Assembly (NCBI RefSeq): GCF_014268745.2
Contig: NZ_JABWRB020000003.1
Span: forward strand, 434,001 to 498,000
Direction of reading: 5' to 3'
Source of the DNA: Pseudomonas zanjanensis
GTDB lineage: Bacteria > Pseudomonadota > Gammaproteobacteria > Pseudomonadales > Pseudomonadaceae
Length of the DNA stretch: 64,000 nucleotides
Shown: piece by piece, positions 43,671-53,089 of the stretch
How the letters are laid out: every line of letters begins with the position of its first letter
Position numbering within the stretch: position 1 is the stretch's first letter
Position numbers and translations under genes: made by a program
The notes under the pieces: generated by a model
Seen by the model: only the letters and a program-made list of their open reading frames with translations
Told to the model about the DNA's origin: nothing
Databases searched by the model: none

Positions 43671-44438
43671 TCAATTTCGGCGGCGCGTTTCGGCGGCCAT
43701 GAGCGCCTGCTTCGGTGGAATGCTCAGGTACGGGTTCGCATAACCAATCTTCAACGTCCGTGGCGGTGCCCAGTGGGAGTTGTTGCCCACGCGGTCGAGG
43801 ACGCAATAGGTCACTTCCAGGCGCAGGTCTTCTCCCGCTTCCAGAATGATTTGCGGCGGGACCCAGATATTGATTGGCTGGCCGACTTCGCTGGCGGTGA
43901 CCGCCGGCAGGTCCATGCGCACGTCGCCCCAGCGCAGGGTCACGGCGTCGCCGGCGGCCATGTTCAGGTAGGGTTCGATGGTCAGCGGTACGCCACGTTT
44001 GATCTGGTTCGGGTTCACCCCTTGGCGTCGAATGGCGGCGGGAATGCGCACCGGCGCCAGGCCCTGGTTTTCATCGCCGCTCAAGGCCGAGGGCTGGCCG
44101 CCGGGACAGTCGAGCTTGACCTGGACCCGTTGCTTGGTTGACAGCGCCGGCCCGCGACCAACCTGCATCACCCGATAATGGATGCGCGAGGTCCCGTTGA
44201 CGATGAAACTCTCCGGGATGCGCATCGTGATGCCGTCCAGCACGTCGGCCTGTGAGAGCACGCGCGAGCCGACGTAGCAGTTGTCCCAGAACAATTCGAT
44301 CAGGTCACCCGCGTCCATGCCGGGGTAAGGTGCGATGACAACTTCCAGGTGAGCGGCGCTGGCGATGTTGATGCCCGCAGGGTGGGCATTGGCCAGGGTC
44401 GGGGCGGCCAGTTCGGGACTCTTCGACTTACATGTCAT
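43671..44438 (-). CDS. Protein with two Ig-like/beta-sandwich repeats, unknown function
   Basis: A 255-residue protein that I do not recognise. Two similar domains of about 90-100 residues are visible. The first runs from about 25 (AHLEVVIAPYPGMDAGDLIELFWDN) to 115, and the second from about 140 (VPLTIEPYLNMAAGDAVTLRWGDVRM) to 235. Both share a pattern of small beta strands with a PY/PYL-N-M-xAGD motif, followed by an (I/W)VPPxII or RIPESFI strand. No signal peptide. GGAGAA precedes the ATG. Single gene between two REP/AT-rich gaps. Such repeats occur in surface or toxin-delivery proteins, but context gives no support. Confidence 0.6.
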   Translation of the reverse strand: MTCKSKSPELAAPTLANAHPAGINIASAAHLEVVIAPYPGMDAGDLIELFWDNCYVGSRVLSQADVLDGITMRIPESFIVNGTSRIHYRVMQVGRGPALSTKQRVQVKLDCPGGQPSALSGDENQGLAPVRIPAAIRRQGVNPNQIKRGVPLTIEPYLNMAAGDAVTLRWGDVRMDLPAVTASEVGQPINIWVPPQIILEAGEDLRLEVTYCVLDRVGNNSHWAPPRTLKIGYANPYLSIPPKQALMAAETRRRN

Positions 44439-44857
44439 GGTGTTCTCCTTGATGCTTGAAAACTAAGTCCGTTTCAGAAAGATCAAAGGCGACGGATAAT
44501 ACGGCCTATTTTATTTAGGCAGTTATATGGGCTGTCTGCGCTAAATCATTGCGCAACTAAAGTCATGTGCGTCGCCTGTCGGGCACTAGATAAGGGCTCT
44601 ATAGTTTCAGTGTCAATAGAGTGGGTTGCTTAATAACTCATTATGAAAGGCTTCAGAAACGTCCTACGCTTTTCTGTTAAGAATACTCGGTGCCGCAGGT
44701 CGTTTTCCCAGGCTTTCCGGTATTTGAAACTCGATAAATAGTTGAGGGGGTGGTGAGGCAGAAGTTGCAAGTTGTGTCGTTTGAATTAAGTGAGTGGCGA
44801 TGATGTGTTAGTTGTGTAATGGCATGACTTCCATCCCTGGAAGTGATGCACACTTAC
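44439..44857. other. 419-base gap with no gene recognised
   Basis: The region between tcyN and the two-domain protein is AT-rich compared with its neighbours and holds no ORF with a credible ribosome site, no REP and no clear hairpin. It contains the upstream region of the two-domain gene (44439-44600) and otherwise nothing I can name. Confidence 0.5.
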
Positions 44858-45619
44858 TTACTGATCGCCGTGTCCGGCAGAGAGGAACTTGCTGAGGAAC
44901 TGTCGCGTGCGTTCTTCCTTGGGCGCTGCAAACAAGGCCTTGGCTTCGCCTTGTTCGACGATCACGCCTTTGTCGAAAAACACCACACGGTTGGCCACGT
45001 CCCGGGCAAAGCCCATTTCGTGGGTCACGATGACCATGGTGCGTTTTTCTTCGGCCAGGCCGCGAATGGTTGCCAGGACCTCGCCTACCAATTCCGGATC
45101 GAGGGCCGAGGTTGGCTCGTCGAACAGGATCACCGCCGGTTCCATCGCCAACGCCCGGGCAATCGCCACGCGCTGTTGCTGGCCGCCGGAAAGGCGCCGA
45201 GGGTAGGCATCCTCCTTGCCGGCCAGCCCGACCTTGGCCAACAGCTTGCGCCCCAGGGCTTCGGCTTCGGCACGGGGGACTTTTTTCACCACCTGCGGGC
45301 CTTCGGTGACATTTTCCAACGCGGTGCGATGGGGGAACAGGTTGAAGTTCTGGAACACGAAGCCCACCTGCTGGCGCAAGCGGCGCACCAGCCCCTGTTG
45401 CTGGTTCAGCGGTCGGCTGCCATCGATTTCGATGTCGCCGACCTTGATCCGGCCGCTGGTAGGCTCTTCGAGGAAATTCAGGCAGCGCAGGAACGTGGTC
45501 TTGCCCGAGCCGCTGGGGCCGATGATCGCAACCACTTCGCCTTCTTCGATCTTCAGGTCGATGCCGTTGAGCACCACCTGACCCTTGAACTGTTTTGTCA
45601 GTTTTTCCACGACAATCAT
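44858..45619 (-). CDS. tcyN: L-cystine ABC transporter ATP-binding protein
   Basis: Polar amino-acid type ATPase, 253 residues. Walker A GPSGSGKTTFLRC (37-49), signature LSGGQQQRVAIARAL, Walker B VILFDEPTSALDPELV and H-loop VTHEM are intact. It begins three bases after the permease stop. With the next two genes it makes a complete cystine importer of the TcyJLN type. Confidence 0.9.
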   Translation of the reverse strand: MIVVEKLTKQFKGQVVLNGIDLKIEEGEVVAIIGPSGSGKTTFLRCLNFLEEPTSGRIKVGDIEIDGSRPLNQQQGLVRRLRQQVGFVFQNFNLFPHRTALENVTEGPQVVKKVPRAEAEALGRKLLAKVGLAGKEDAYPRRLSGGQQQRVAIARALAMEPAVILFDEPTSALDPELVGEVLATIRGLAEEKRTMVIVTHEMGFARDVANRVVFFDKGVIVEQGEAKALFAAPKEERTRQFLSKFLSAGHGDQ

Positions 45620-45622
45620 GGG

Positions 45623-46288
45623 TCAGGACTCCTGGTCGTGCCGATTGACCCGGGCTTCCAATACGTTCTGCAGGTGCGAGAGCACGGTGGCAAGAACCCA
45701 GTAGATCAGCGCGGCGGCAAGGTACATGGTGAAGATTTCGAAGGTTCGCGCGGTGATCAACTGCGCCTGGCGAAACAGCTCCGGTACCTGGATGGTCGCC
45801 GCCAGCGCGGTGTCCTTGACCAGGGAAATGAAGCTGTTGCCCAGCGGTGGCAGGGCCGTGCGCGCGGCTTGCGGCAGGATGGCCCGGCGCAGGGTCTGCG
45901 CGCGGGTCATGCCGATACTCGCCGCGGCTTCCCACTGGCCGCGCTCGATGGAACTGATGGCGGCCCGCAGGATTTCACACGCATAGGCAGCCATGTTCAG
46001 CGAGAAACCGATAAGCGCCGCCGGCAGTGGGTCAAGTTCGAGGCCCAGTTGCGGCAGTCCGTAGTAGATCAAGAATAACTGCACCAGCAATGGCGTGCCG
46101 CGAAAGAACGACACGTACATGCGGGCGATCCAGTTGATCACCTTGAGACGCGACAGGCGCATCAGCGCCAGGCCGAACCCCAGCAGCAAGCCGAAGAACA
46201 TGCCGCCGAGGCTGAGGATGACCGTGTAGTACGCGCCCTTGAGCAAGAAGGGCGCGGAGTCCAGTGCGAGTTGAAGTGCTGCTTCCAT
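45623..46288 (-). CDS. tcyL: L-cystine ABC transporter permease
   Basis: Inner-membrane permease, 221 residues, HisM/GlnP type with about five transmembrane segments. The EAA motif AASIGMTRAQTLRRAILPQAARTALPPLGN is near residues 130-160. Its ATG overlaps the end of the binding-protein gene by one base, so translation is coupled. Confidence 0.9.
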   Translation of the reverse strand: MEAALQLALDSAPFLLKGAYYTVILSLGGMFFGLLLGFGLALMRLSRLKVINWIARMYVSFFRGTPLLVQLFLIYYGLPQLGLELDPLPAALIGFSLNMAAYACEILRAAISSIERGQWEAAASIGMTRAQTLRRAILPQAARTALPPLGNSFISLVKDTALAATIQVPELFRQAQLITARTFEIFTMYLAAALIYWVLATVLSHLQNVLEARVNRHDQES

Positions 46289-47088
46289 TATTGGGTGACG
46301 TCAGCGTCGAAATATTTTTCCGAGAGTTTTTTCAGCGTACCGTCGGCGCGAAGTTTTTCGATGGCTTTGTTCACGGCGGCCAGCAGTTCAGGTTCGCCTT
46401 TGCGCAGGGCAATACCGGATTCCTGGCGCGAGAAGGCTTCGCCGGCGGCCGTCGTGTCCTTGGCTTTCTTGGCGTATTCCAGCGCGGCCAGGCGATCGAT
46501 CAGGATGGCGTCAATGCGGCCTACGCGTAGATCCTGGAACTTGGTCGGGTCATCTTCGTAGGTGCGCACATCGGCGGTGGGTACGTTGGCTTTGACCCAC
46601 TGTTCGTAATTGGTGCCCAAGCCAACGCCGACTTTTTTACCGCCTAGGTCAGCTGCCGACTTGATGTTCAGATCGGCTGCTTTCTTGGTCAGGACCAGCG
46701 CTTGAATCCCGGAAACGGTGTACGGCTCGGAGAAGTCGTACTTTTTCTTACGTTCCTCGGAGATGGTGACTTGGTTGACCACGGCGTCCAGACGCTTGGA
46801 TTCCAGGGCCGCGAGAATGCCCGCCCATGGGGTGGTCTGCAGCTTGACCTTCACACCCAGCTCCTTGGCCAGGGCTTCGGAAAACTCCACTTCGAAGCCG
46901 GTCAGTTTGCCGCTTTCATCCACGAAGCTGAACGGTGGATAAGTGCCTTCCAAGCCGATCTTGATTTCACCGGCATCCTTGATTTTCTGCAGTTGCTCAC
47001 CGGCAACCGCTTGCCCCAACAGGCCGGCGCTCAATGCCAGGCCCAGCGAACCCACCAGCAGGTTGCGACGTAATGCGGAAAAATTCAT
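46288..47088 (-). CDS. tcyJ: L-cystine ABC transporter binding protein
   Basis: Family 3 solute-binding protein, 266 residues, with a Sec signal peptide to about residue 29 (AVA/GE). Both lobes are complete, including the hinge and lobe II segment DLGGKKVGVGLGTNYEQWVKA and the C-terminal KGEPELLAAVNKAIEKLRADG. It is first in the operon; the dcyD gene for D-cysteine use is 302 bases upstream on the same strand. Upstream promoter region contains TATTCC at 47268-47273. Confidence 0.9.
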   Translation of the reverse strand: MNFSALRRNLLVGSLGLALSAGLLGQAVAGEQLQKIKDAGEIKIGLEGTYPPFSFVDESGKLTGFEVEFSEALAKELGVKVKLQTTPWAGILAALESKRLDAVVNQVTISEERKKKYDFSEPYTVSGIQALVLTKKAADLNIKSAADLGGKKVGVGLGTNYEQWVKANVPTADVRTYEDDPTKFQDLRVGRIDAILIDRLAALEYAKKAKDTTAAGEAFSRQESGIALRKGEPELLAAVNKAIEKLRADGTLKKLSEKYFDADVTQ

Positions 47089-47224
47089 GACAAGCCCCTG
47101 TATTTTCTTATGAAGAGGTTATTTTGGCTGAGATAAGGCGTAGCCGCGATCCAAAAAGATTGCCACATCCTGCCTTAAAGCAGCCTGGGCGTCTCGCGGC
47201 AAATGCGCCTGCGGCGAGACTATA

Positions 47225-47285
47225 GGGTGGCTTTTATAGATTGGAAAATAATATTAAATCATCTACATATTCCAAATGTGATGTC
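47225..47285 (-). promoter_or_regulatory. AT-rich upstream region of the cystine operon
   Basis: AT-rich island with TATTCC at 47268-47273, the same hexamer as in three other sulfur-related upstream regions here. It lies about 140-200 bases before the tcyJ start. The 302-base gap also holds one REP pair. Confidence 0.35.
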
Positions 47286-47290
47286 GATTC

Positions 47291-47379
47291 TGTGGGAGCG
47301 GGCTTGCTCGCGAAAGCTATTTGTCAGTCCAGGTGATGCTGGATGTGCCGACGCCTTCGCGAGCAAGCCCGCTCCCACA
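47291..47379. repeat. REP pair, family B
   Basis: Inverted family B units between the dcyD stop and the cystine operon promoter region. Confidence 0.9.
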
Positions 47380-47390
47380 AGAGCACTTCA

Positions 47391-48389
47391 CTAAGCCTGG
47401 AACGCTGCGTCATAGGCAAACAGCGCCGGTGCGCCGCCGGTGTGCAGGAAGATGATCGGGCCTTCGTCGAAGCGGTTGCGACCCACGCCGTCAAGCAGGC
47501 CGGCCATGGCCTTGCCGGTGTAGACCGGATCGAGCAACAACCCTTCCTGGCTGGCCAGCAGCTTGATCGCCGCCAGTGTCCCGGCGTTCGGTTCGCCATA
47601 GCGGGGGGCGAAATATTCATCCCACAGGTTCACTTTGAACGCTTCTGGCAAGGCGATTTCGAGCAACGCGGCCGTGCGCTCGGCCAGGCCCTGGACCTTT
47701 GGAAACTGGTCCTCCTCGCTGCGCGAAACCGTGACGCCAATGACCGGAAGCGCCGGCAGGCTTTCGCTCAAGGCCAACGCCAGGCCACTGTGGGTCCCGG
47801 CACTGCCCGAGGCCAATACCACGGCGGCGAACTCGATCCCGGTGTCCTTGATCTGCTCGGCCAGTTCCAGGCCGGCGCGTACATAACCCAGCGCACCCAA
47901 GGCGTTCGAACCACCAATCGGCACCAGGTAGGGTTTTTTTCCATTGCTGCGCAGGCGACCGGCGAGGGCCTGCAATTGCTCATCGGCGTTGTCCAGGTTT
48001 GCCACCAATTCGACCTTGGCGTCGAACAGCTCCAGCAGCAGCCGGTTGCCATTGCCCAGGTAATTGCTGTCTTCGGTGCCGATGGGGTTTTCCAGCAAGG
48101 CCACGCAACCCAGGCCGAGCTTCGCGGCGAGGGCGGCGGTCTGGCGTACGTGGTTGGATTGGATCGCCCCGGCGGTGATGAGGGTATCGGCGCCCTGGGC
48201 GATGGCATCGGCGGCCAGGTATTCGAGCTTGCGCAGTTTGTTGCCGCCCAAGGCCAGGGGCGTCAGGTCGTCGCGCTTGATATAGAGGTCGCGGCCGAGC
48301 CAGGTGGAGAGGCGGTCGAGTTTTTCCAGCGGTGTCGGATGGCCGAGCAGGTCGAGACGGTTAAAGCGAGACAGCTGTTGTTTGATCAT
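47391..48389 (-). CDS. dcyD: D-cysteine desulfhydrase
   Basis: PLP enzyme of the fold II (ACC deaminase/D-cysteine desulfhydrase) family, 332 residues. It breaks D-cysteine into pyruvate, sulfide and ammonia. The PLP lysine is in LALGGNKLRKLEYL (about 51), the AIQSNHVRQTAALAAKLGLGC segment follows, and the family ending LHTGGAPALFAYD is present. The ATG at 48389 gives the family start (MIKQQLSRFNRLDLLGHPTP); upstream in-frame residues run into a REP. It lies next to the cystine importer and probably shares its role in sulfur supply. Confidence 0.88.
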   Translation of the reverse strand: MIKQQLSRFNRLDLLGHPTPLEKLDRLSTWLGRDLYIKRDDLTPLALGGNKLRKLEYLAADAIAQGADTLITAGAIQSNHVRQTAALAAKLGLGCVALLENPIGTEDSNYLGNGNRLLLELFDAKVELVANLDNADEQLQALAGRLRSNGKKPYLVPIGGSNALGALGYVRAGLELAEQIKDTGIEFAAVVLASGSAGTHSGLALALSESLPALPVIGVTVSRSEEDQFPKVQGLAERTAALLEIALPEAFKVNLWDEYFAPRYGEPNAGTLAAIKLLASQEGLLLDPVYTGKAMAGLLDGVGRNRFDEGPIIFLHTGGAPALFAYDAAFQA

Positions 48390-48509
48390 GGGTCCGTACT
48401 GGTTGTAGGCGATGCCTGGACTATAGGCATGCGGATATTCAGGGGCAACCGGCATGTTTTTGTCCGAGCTTGGATCTGGCGACACCGCCCGCTTGTCCTG
48501 TACTTGACC

Positions 48510-48598
48510 TGTGGGAGCGGGCTTGCTCGCGAAAGCGATCTGTCTGTACCGATGATGTTGGATATGCCGACGCCTTCGCGAGCAAGCCCGCTCCCACA
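48510..48598. repeat. REP pair, family B
   Basis: Inverted family B units between the divergent dcyD and betT genes. Confidence 0.9.
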
Positions 48599-48711
48599 TT
48601 GGGATTGCCGCTAATGAACGAATGCTCTACTGGCACCGTCATACCCACCCGTAAGCTAGTGTAGGAAACATGCCGTTTAGCCCTGCGATTAGTCCTTAGC
48701 TGCCTATTCAT

Positions 48712-48741
48712 GTTTAACTTGAACGTTCATTCAAGTTAAAC
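48712..48741. promoter_or_regulatory. BetI-like operator upstream of betT
   Basis: Twelve-base perfect arms GTTTAACTTGAA and TTCAAGTTAAAC around CGTTCA. Inside it the ten-base palindrome TGAACGTTCA (48720-48729) overlaps the arms. Sites of this type are bound by BetI, the choline-responsive repressor, in other Pseudomonas; no betI gene is in this window. Confidence 0.75.
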
Positions 48742-48832
48742 CGTCGGTTTGCTGCCCGCTCACAACAGGAGGCTTGCCTTTGCCGAGTCCGTATTTCACT
48801 GCCGCCCTTTCGCTTCCCGAGGTGCCTCGTCC

Positions 48833-50833
48833 ATGAGCGCTTCGTCCCTTCCACCCAGCGGCCTGGTCCGCATGAACCCGCCGGTCTTTTACTTCGCCGC
48901 GACTTTCATTCTGCTGTTCGGCCTGGTGGTCATTGCCATGCCCGCCCAGGCCGGCGCCTGGTTGCTGGCGGCGCAGAACTGGGCGGCCAATACGGTCGGC
49001 TGGTACTACATGCTGGCGATGACGCTGTATCTGGTCTTCGTGGTGGTCACCGCCTTGTCCGGCTACGGCAAGATCAAGCTCGGTGCCGACCACGACGAGC
49101 CCGAATTCAGTTATCTGTCCTGGGCCGGCATGTTGTTCGCCGCCGGCATCAGCATCACGCTGTTTTTCTTCTGCGTGTCCGAGCCGCTGACTCACATGGT
49201 GCAGCCACCCCAGGGTGAAGCCGGTACCGCGCAGGCAGCGCGCCAGGCCATGCAGATCTTGTTCTTGCACTGGGGCCTGCATGGCTGGGGCGTTTTTGCG
49301 TTCGTCGGCATGGCCCTGGCGTACTTCGCCTACCGGCACAATTTGCCCCTGGCCCTGCGCTCGGCGCTTTACCCGCTGATCGGCAAGCGCATCAACGGTC
49401 CCATCGGTTACGCCGTGGACGGCTTCGGCATTATCGCGACGGTGTTCGGCCTCGGCGCGGACATGGGCTTTGGTGTGCTGCACCTCAATTCCGGGCTCGA
49501 TTATCTGTTCGGCATCGCCCACACCCAATGGATTCAGGTCGGCCTGATCGTGCTGATGATGGGGGCGGCGATCATCGTCGCCGTGGCCGGCGTCGACAAG
49601 GGCGTGCGGGTCATGTCCGACATCAACATGCTGCTGGCCTGCGCGTTGTTGCTGTTCGTGTTGTTCGCCGGCCCGACCCAGCATTTGCTCAACACCTTGA
49701 TCCAGAACATCGGCGATTACCTCGGCGCCCTGCCGATGAAGAGTTTCGATCTGTACGCCTACAACGAACCCAGCGACTGGCTGGGTGGCTGGACGGTGTT
49801 CTACTGGGCCTGGTGGATCGCGTGGTCGCCGTTCGTGGGGCTGTTCATCGCGCGGATTTCCCGTGGCCGCACCATCCGTGAGTTCGTGTTTGGCGTGTTG
49901 CTGATTCCCCTGGGGTTCACCTTGGCGTGGATGTCGATCTTCGGCAACAGCGCCATCGACCAGGTGTTGAACCACGGCATGAGCGCCCTGGGCATGTCCG
50001 CCCTGGAAAACCCATCGATGAGCCTTTACCTGCTGCTGGAGACCTACCCCTGGAGCAAGACCGTCATCGCGGTCACGGTGTTCATCAGCTTCGTGTTTTT
50101 CGTCACGTCCGCCGACTCAGGCACCGTGGTGCTGTCGACGCTGTCGGCCAAGGGTGGCAACCCCGACGAGGACGGGCCGAAATGGTTGCGAGTGTTCTGG
50201 GGCGCGATGACCGCCCTGGTGACCAGTGCGTTGTTGTTCTCCGGCAGCATTGATGCCTTGAAGTCGGCGGTGGTGCTGACGTCCCTGCCGTTCTCGCTGA
50301 TTCTCTTGCTGATGATGTGGGGCCTGCACAAGGCGTTCTACCTGGAGTCCCAGAAGCAGATCGCACAATTGCATTCCCTGGCACCGGTCTCGGGTTCACG
50401 TCGGGGCACGGGCGGCTGGCGCCAACGCTTGAGCCAGGCGGTGCATTTCCCGTCCCGTGATGAGGTGTACCGTTTTCTCGACACCACGGTGCGCCCGGCC
50501 ATTGAAGAAGTGACCGCGGTGTTTGCCGAGAAGGGCCTGACGGTGGTGACCCAGCCCGACCCGGCCAACGACAGCGTCAGCCTGGAGATTGGCCATGGCG
50601 AGCAGCATCCGTTCATCTACCAGGTGCAGATGCGCGGCTACTTCACGCCGTCCTTCGCCCGTGGCGGCATGGGGTCCAAGCAATTGAACAACCGTCGTTA
50701 CTACCGCGCCGAGGTGCACTTGAGCGAAGGCAGCCAGGATTACGACCTAGTGGGCTACACCAAGGAGCAAGTCATCAACGACATCCTCGACCAGTACGAG
50801 CGGCACCTGCAGTTCCTGCATTTGGTGCGGTGA
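48833..50833 (+). CDS. betT: BCCT-family choline transporter
   Basis: High-affinity choline importer, 666 residues, twelve transmembrane segments. The BCCT motif GWTVFYWAWWIAWSPFVGLFIARISRGRT is near residues 303-331 and the choline-binding tryptophans lie in it. A long C-terminal cytoplasmic tail (from about 510) matches BetT rather than BetP and senses osmotic change in related proteins. The ATG at 48833 has GAGGTG before it. A BetI-like operator precedes the gene, so it should respond to choline. Confidence 0.93.
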   Translation: MSASSLPPSGLVRMNPPVFYFAATFILLFGLVVIAMPAQAGAWLLAAQNWAANTVGWYYMLAMTLYLVFVVVTALSGYGKIKLGADHDEPEFSYLSWAGMLFAAGISITLFFFCVSEPLTHMVQPPQGEAGTAQAARQAMQILFLHWGLHGWGVFAFVGMALAYFAYRHNLPLALRSALYPLIGKRINGPIGYAVDGFGIIATVFGLGADMGFGVLHLNSGLDYLFGIAHTQWIQVGLIVLMMGAAIIVAVAGVDKGVRVMSDINMLLACALLLFVLFAGPTQHLLNTLIQNIGDYLGALPMKSFDLYAYNEPSDWLGGWTVFYWAWWIAWSPFVGLFIARISRGRTIREFVFGVLLIPLGFTLAWMSIFGNSAIDQVLNHGMSALGMSALENPSMSLYLLLETYPWSKTVIAVTVFISFVFFVTSADSGTVVLSTLSAKGGNPDEDGPKWLRVFWGAMTALVTSALLFSGSIDALKSAVVLTSLPFSLILLLMMWGLHKAFYLESQKQIAQLHSLAPVSGSRRGTGGWRQRLSQAVHFPSRDEVYRFLDTTVRPAIEEVTAVFAEKGLTVVTQPDPANDSVSLEIGHGEQHPFIYQVQMRGYFTPSFARGGMGSKQLNNRRYYRAEVHLSEGSQDYDLVGYTKEQVINDILDQYERHLQFLHLVR

Positions 50834-50898
50834 CCCAAAGGGACCGCAGTGCCTAATGCCTGTCAGTTAAGTAGATGCCACAGGCAAACATACAAACC

Positions 50899-50988
50899 GT
50901 GGCGAGGGAGCTTTCTCCCGCTGGGCTGCGTAGCAGTCCCAGAACAGGGCCGCTTCGCGACCCAGCGGGAGCAAGCTCCCTCGCCACA
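50899..50988. repeat. REP pair, family A
   Basis: Inverted family A units in the convergent gap between betT and the SDR gene. Confidence 0.9.
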
Positions 50989-50998
50989 GAACTAAACC

Positions 50999-51739
50999 TC
51001 AGACCAGCCCGCCATTGGCCCGCAAGATCTGTCCATTCACCCAGCCCGCGGCCGGGCTCACCAGGAACGCGATGATGCTGGCAATGTCCTGCGGCTGGCC
51101 GAGGCGCTCCAGGGGCGGCATCTTGGCGTAGTGTTGCACCTGCTCCTCACTCTTGCCGTGCATGAACAACTCAGTGGCGACCGGGCCGGGAGCTACGGCA
51201 TTGACCGTGATCTGGCGACCGCGCAGTTCCTTGGCAAATACCTGGGTCAAGGATTCCACCGCCGCCTTGCTGGCGATGTACACCGAGTAGCCGGGCAGGT
51301 TCAGGCCTACGGTGCTGCTGGAAAAATTCACGATCCGGCCGCCGTCGTTCAGTCGGCTCGCGGCTTCGCGCAGGGTGTTGAAGGTGCCACGGGTGTTGAT
51401 GGCGAACGTCTGGTCGAACAACTCGTCGCTGTGCTGCGCCAGGGGCATTACTTGGAGGATGCCGGCGTTGTTGATCAACACATCGACCTTGCCCAACTGC
51501 GCTTCGGTCTCATCGAACAGCCGACGCACATCGGCGGCGGAGGATACGTCGGCTTTGACCGCTATGGCTTGGTGGCCGGCCTGGCGCAATTGCACCACCA
51601 GCTTGGACGCTTCGCTGGCGCTGTTGGCGTAATTGACGACAACGGCGAAGCCTTCGCTGGCCAGGTGCTTGGCGATTTCGGCGCCGATGCCGCGGGAGGC
51701 GCCGGTCACGATGGCAACTTTCGAGTTTTGAACAGTCAT
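50999..51739 (-). CDS. Short-chain dehydrogenase/reductase (SDR)
   Basis: Classical SDR of 246 residues. Coenzyme motif TGASRGIGAEIAKHL (13-27), NNAGILQV, catalytic Ser in NFSSSTVG, Tyr/Lys in YSVYIASKAAV (152-162), and a C-terminal PEDIAS-like QDIASIIAFLVSPAAGWVNGQ. The Arg/Asp after the first beta strand favours NADPH. Divergent from a LysR gene 129 bases away, which likely controls it. Substrate unknown. Confidence 0.85.
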   Translation of the reverse strand: MTVQNSKVAIVTGASRGIGAEIAKHLASEGFAVVVNYANSASEASKLVVQLRQAGHQAIAVKADVSSAADVRRLFDETEAQLGKVDVLINNAGILQVMPLAQHSDELFDQTFAINTRGTFNTLREAASRLNDGGRIVNFSSSTVGLNLPGYSVYIASKAAVESLTQVFAKELRGRQITVNAVAPGPVATELFMHGKSEEQVQHYAKMPPLERLGQPQDIASIIAFLVSPAAGWVNGQILRANGGLV

Positions 51740-51868
51740 GTGAGGGTTCCCTTTGTTGTTGAGGCTTGAGTCGTTGAAGCCAGATTCACATGTTTACTCT
51801 TGGCGATAAATGCCGGAAAGTTGCCTTGACTGTTCAACATTTCCCAACAATCAGAGCGCAGGATTCAG

Positions 51869-52759
51869 ATGGATCAGGTCAAGGCAATGAGGGTGTTTGT
51901 CCGCATCTACGAGCGCAGCAGTTTCACCCTGGCCGCTGAAGACCTGAACATGCCCCGGGCCACGCTGACCCACACACTCAACCAATTCGAAGCCTGGCTG
52001 GGCGTGCGTTTGCTGGAGCGCAGCACCCGCAAGGTGCGCCCGACCCTCGACGGCGAAGCCTATTACCCGCGTTGCGTGCAATTGCTGGCGGAGCTGGAAG
52101 AAGCCGAGCTGGCGTTTCGTGGCGTGGCGCCCAAAGGCAAACTGAGAGTAGACCTGCACGGCACCCAGGCTCGGTATTTCGTCATTCCGGCGTTGCCACA
52201 ATTCATGGCCCGCTACCCCGAAATAGAACTGTTCATCAGCGAAGCGGATCGTTTCGTCGACCTGATTGCCGAGGGCGTCGATTGCGTGTTGCGCTCCGGT
52301 ACGCTGGCGGATTCGTCATTGATCGGCCGGCGTGTCGCCAATCTTCGGCAGATCACCTGTGCCAGTCCCGGTTACCTGCGCCAGTACGGCGAACCGAAAA
52401 GCCTCGATGACCTGAAACATCACCGGGCAGTGAATTACGTCTCGCGGACCACCGCCAAGCTGTATCCATTCGAGTTCATGGTCGATGGCGAGCTCAAGGA
52501 AGTTCCGATCGGGGGCACATTGTCGGTGTCCGGCGCGGAAATCTACGCCGCCTCGGCCATCGCCGGCCTGGGCCTGATCCAATGCCCGCATTACCGAATG
52601 GAAGAGCCGATCCGGCAGGGCCTGATGCAGGAGGTCCTCACCCACACCCCACCACCGTCCATGCCGGTGTCGGTGCTCTATCCGCACAACCGACTCATGT
52701 CGCCGCGGGTTCGCGTATTCGTGGACTGGGTGGCGGAGGTGTTTGCGCAGGCGCGTTAA
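51869..52759 (+). CDS. LysR-family transcriptional regulator
   Basis: A 296-residue regulator. N-terminal winged helix-turn-helix (MDQVKAMRVFVRIYERSSFTLAAEDL, then RATLTHTLNQFEAWLGVRLLERSTR, residues 1-60) followed by a periplasmic-binding-like effector domain (about 90-290). It sits head to head with the SDR gene, the usual LysR arrangement, so it probably controls that gene. Effector not known. AGGA lies before the ATG. Confidence 0.87.
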   Translation: MDQVKAMRVFVRIYERSSFTLAAEDLNMPRATLTHTLNQFEAWLGVRLLERSTRKVRPTLDGEAYYPRCVQLLAELEEAELAFRGVAPKGKLRVDLHGTQARYFVIPALPQFMARYPEIELFISEADRFVDLIAEGVDCVLRSGTLADSSLIGRRVANLRQITCASPGYLRQYGEPKSLDDLKHHRAVNYVSRTTAKLYPFEFMVDGELKEVPIGGTLSVSGAEIYAASAIAGLGLIQCPHYRMEEPIRQGLMQEVLTHTPPPSMPVSVLYPHNRLMSPRVRVFVDWVAEVFAQAR

Positions 52760-52831
52760 CGTGGTCCCCGATTTCCTCGCACTGCAAAACCCTGTGGGAT
52801 GGGTACCAAATTCCGGCCATTGCCAAGCCCC

Positions 52832-52953
52832 CGTGGCGAGGGAGCTTGCTCCCGCTCGGCTGCGCAGCAGTCGTAAAATCAAACAACGCGTTCTGCCTGT
52901 CAGCATGCTGGGGCCCTGCTGCGCAGGCCAGCGGGAGCAAGCTCCCTCGCCAC
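52832..52953. repeat. REP pair, family A
   Basis: Inverted family A units with a centre of about 70 bases in the 330-base gap before the aldo-keto reductase gene. Confidence 0.9.
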
Positions 52954-52979
52954 GGGTTCTGGGTTGTCTGGGCAGATGC

Positions 52980-53003
52980 GTTCGCGAGCAAGCTCGCTCC
53001 CAC
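52980..53003. repeat. Solitary REP unit, family B
   Basis: TTCGCGAGCAAGCTCGCTCC followed by CACA, a single unit close after a family A pair. Confidence 0.75.
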
Positions 53004-53089
53004 ACTTGATTCGCGAACTTTCCGCCTGACCGAGGCGTCTGTGAAATGTTAGCTTCTGCCTCCAGCCGTCCGAACAGAGAGCCTTTTCG

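Noticed and set aside
44808..45935. 375-residue minus-strand ORF over tcyN and tcyL
   Set aside because: Arg/Gly/Pro-rich frame overlapping two complete ABC transporter genes of the same strand in another frame.
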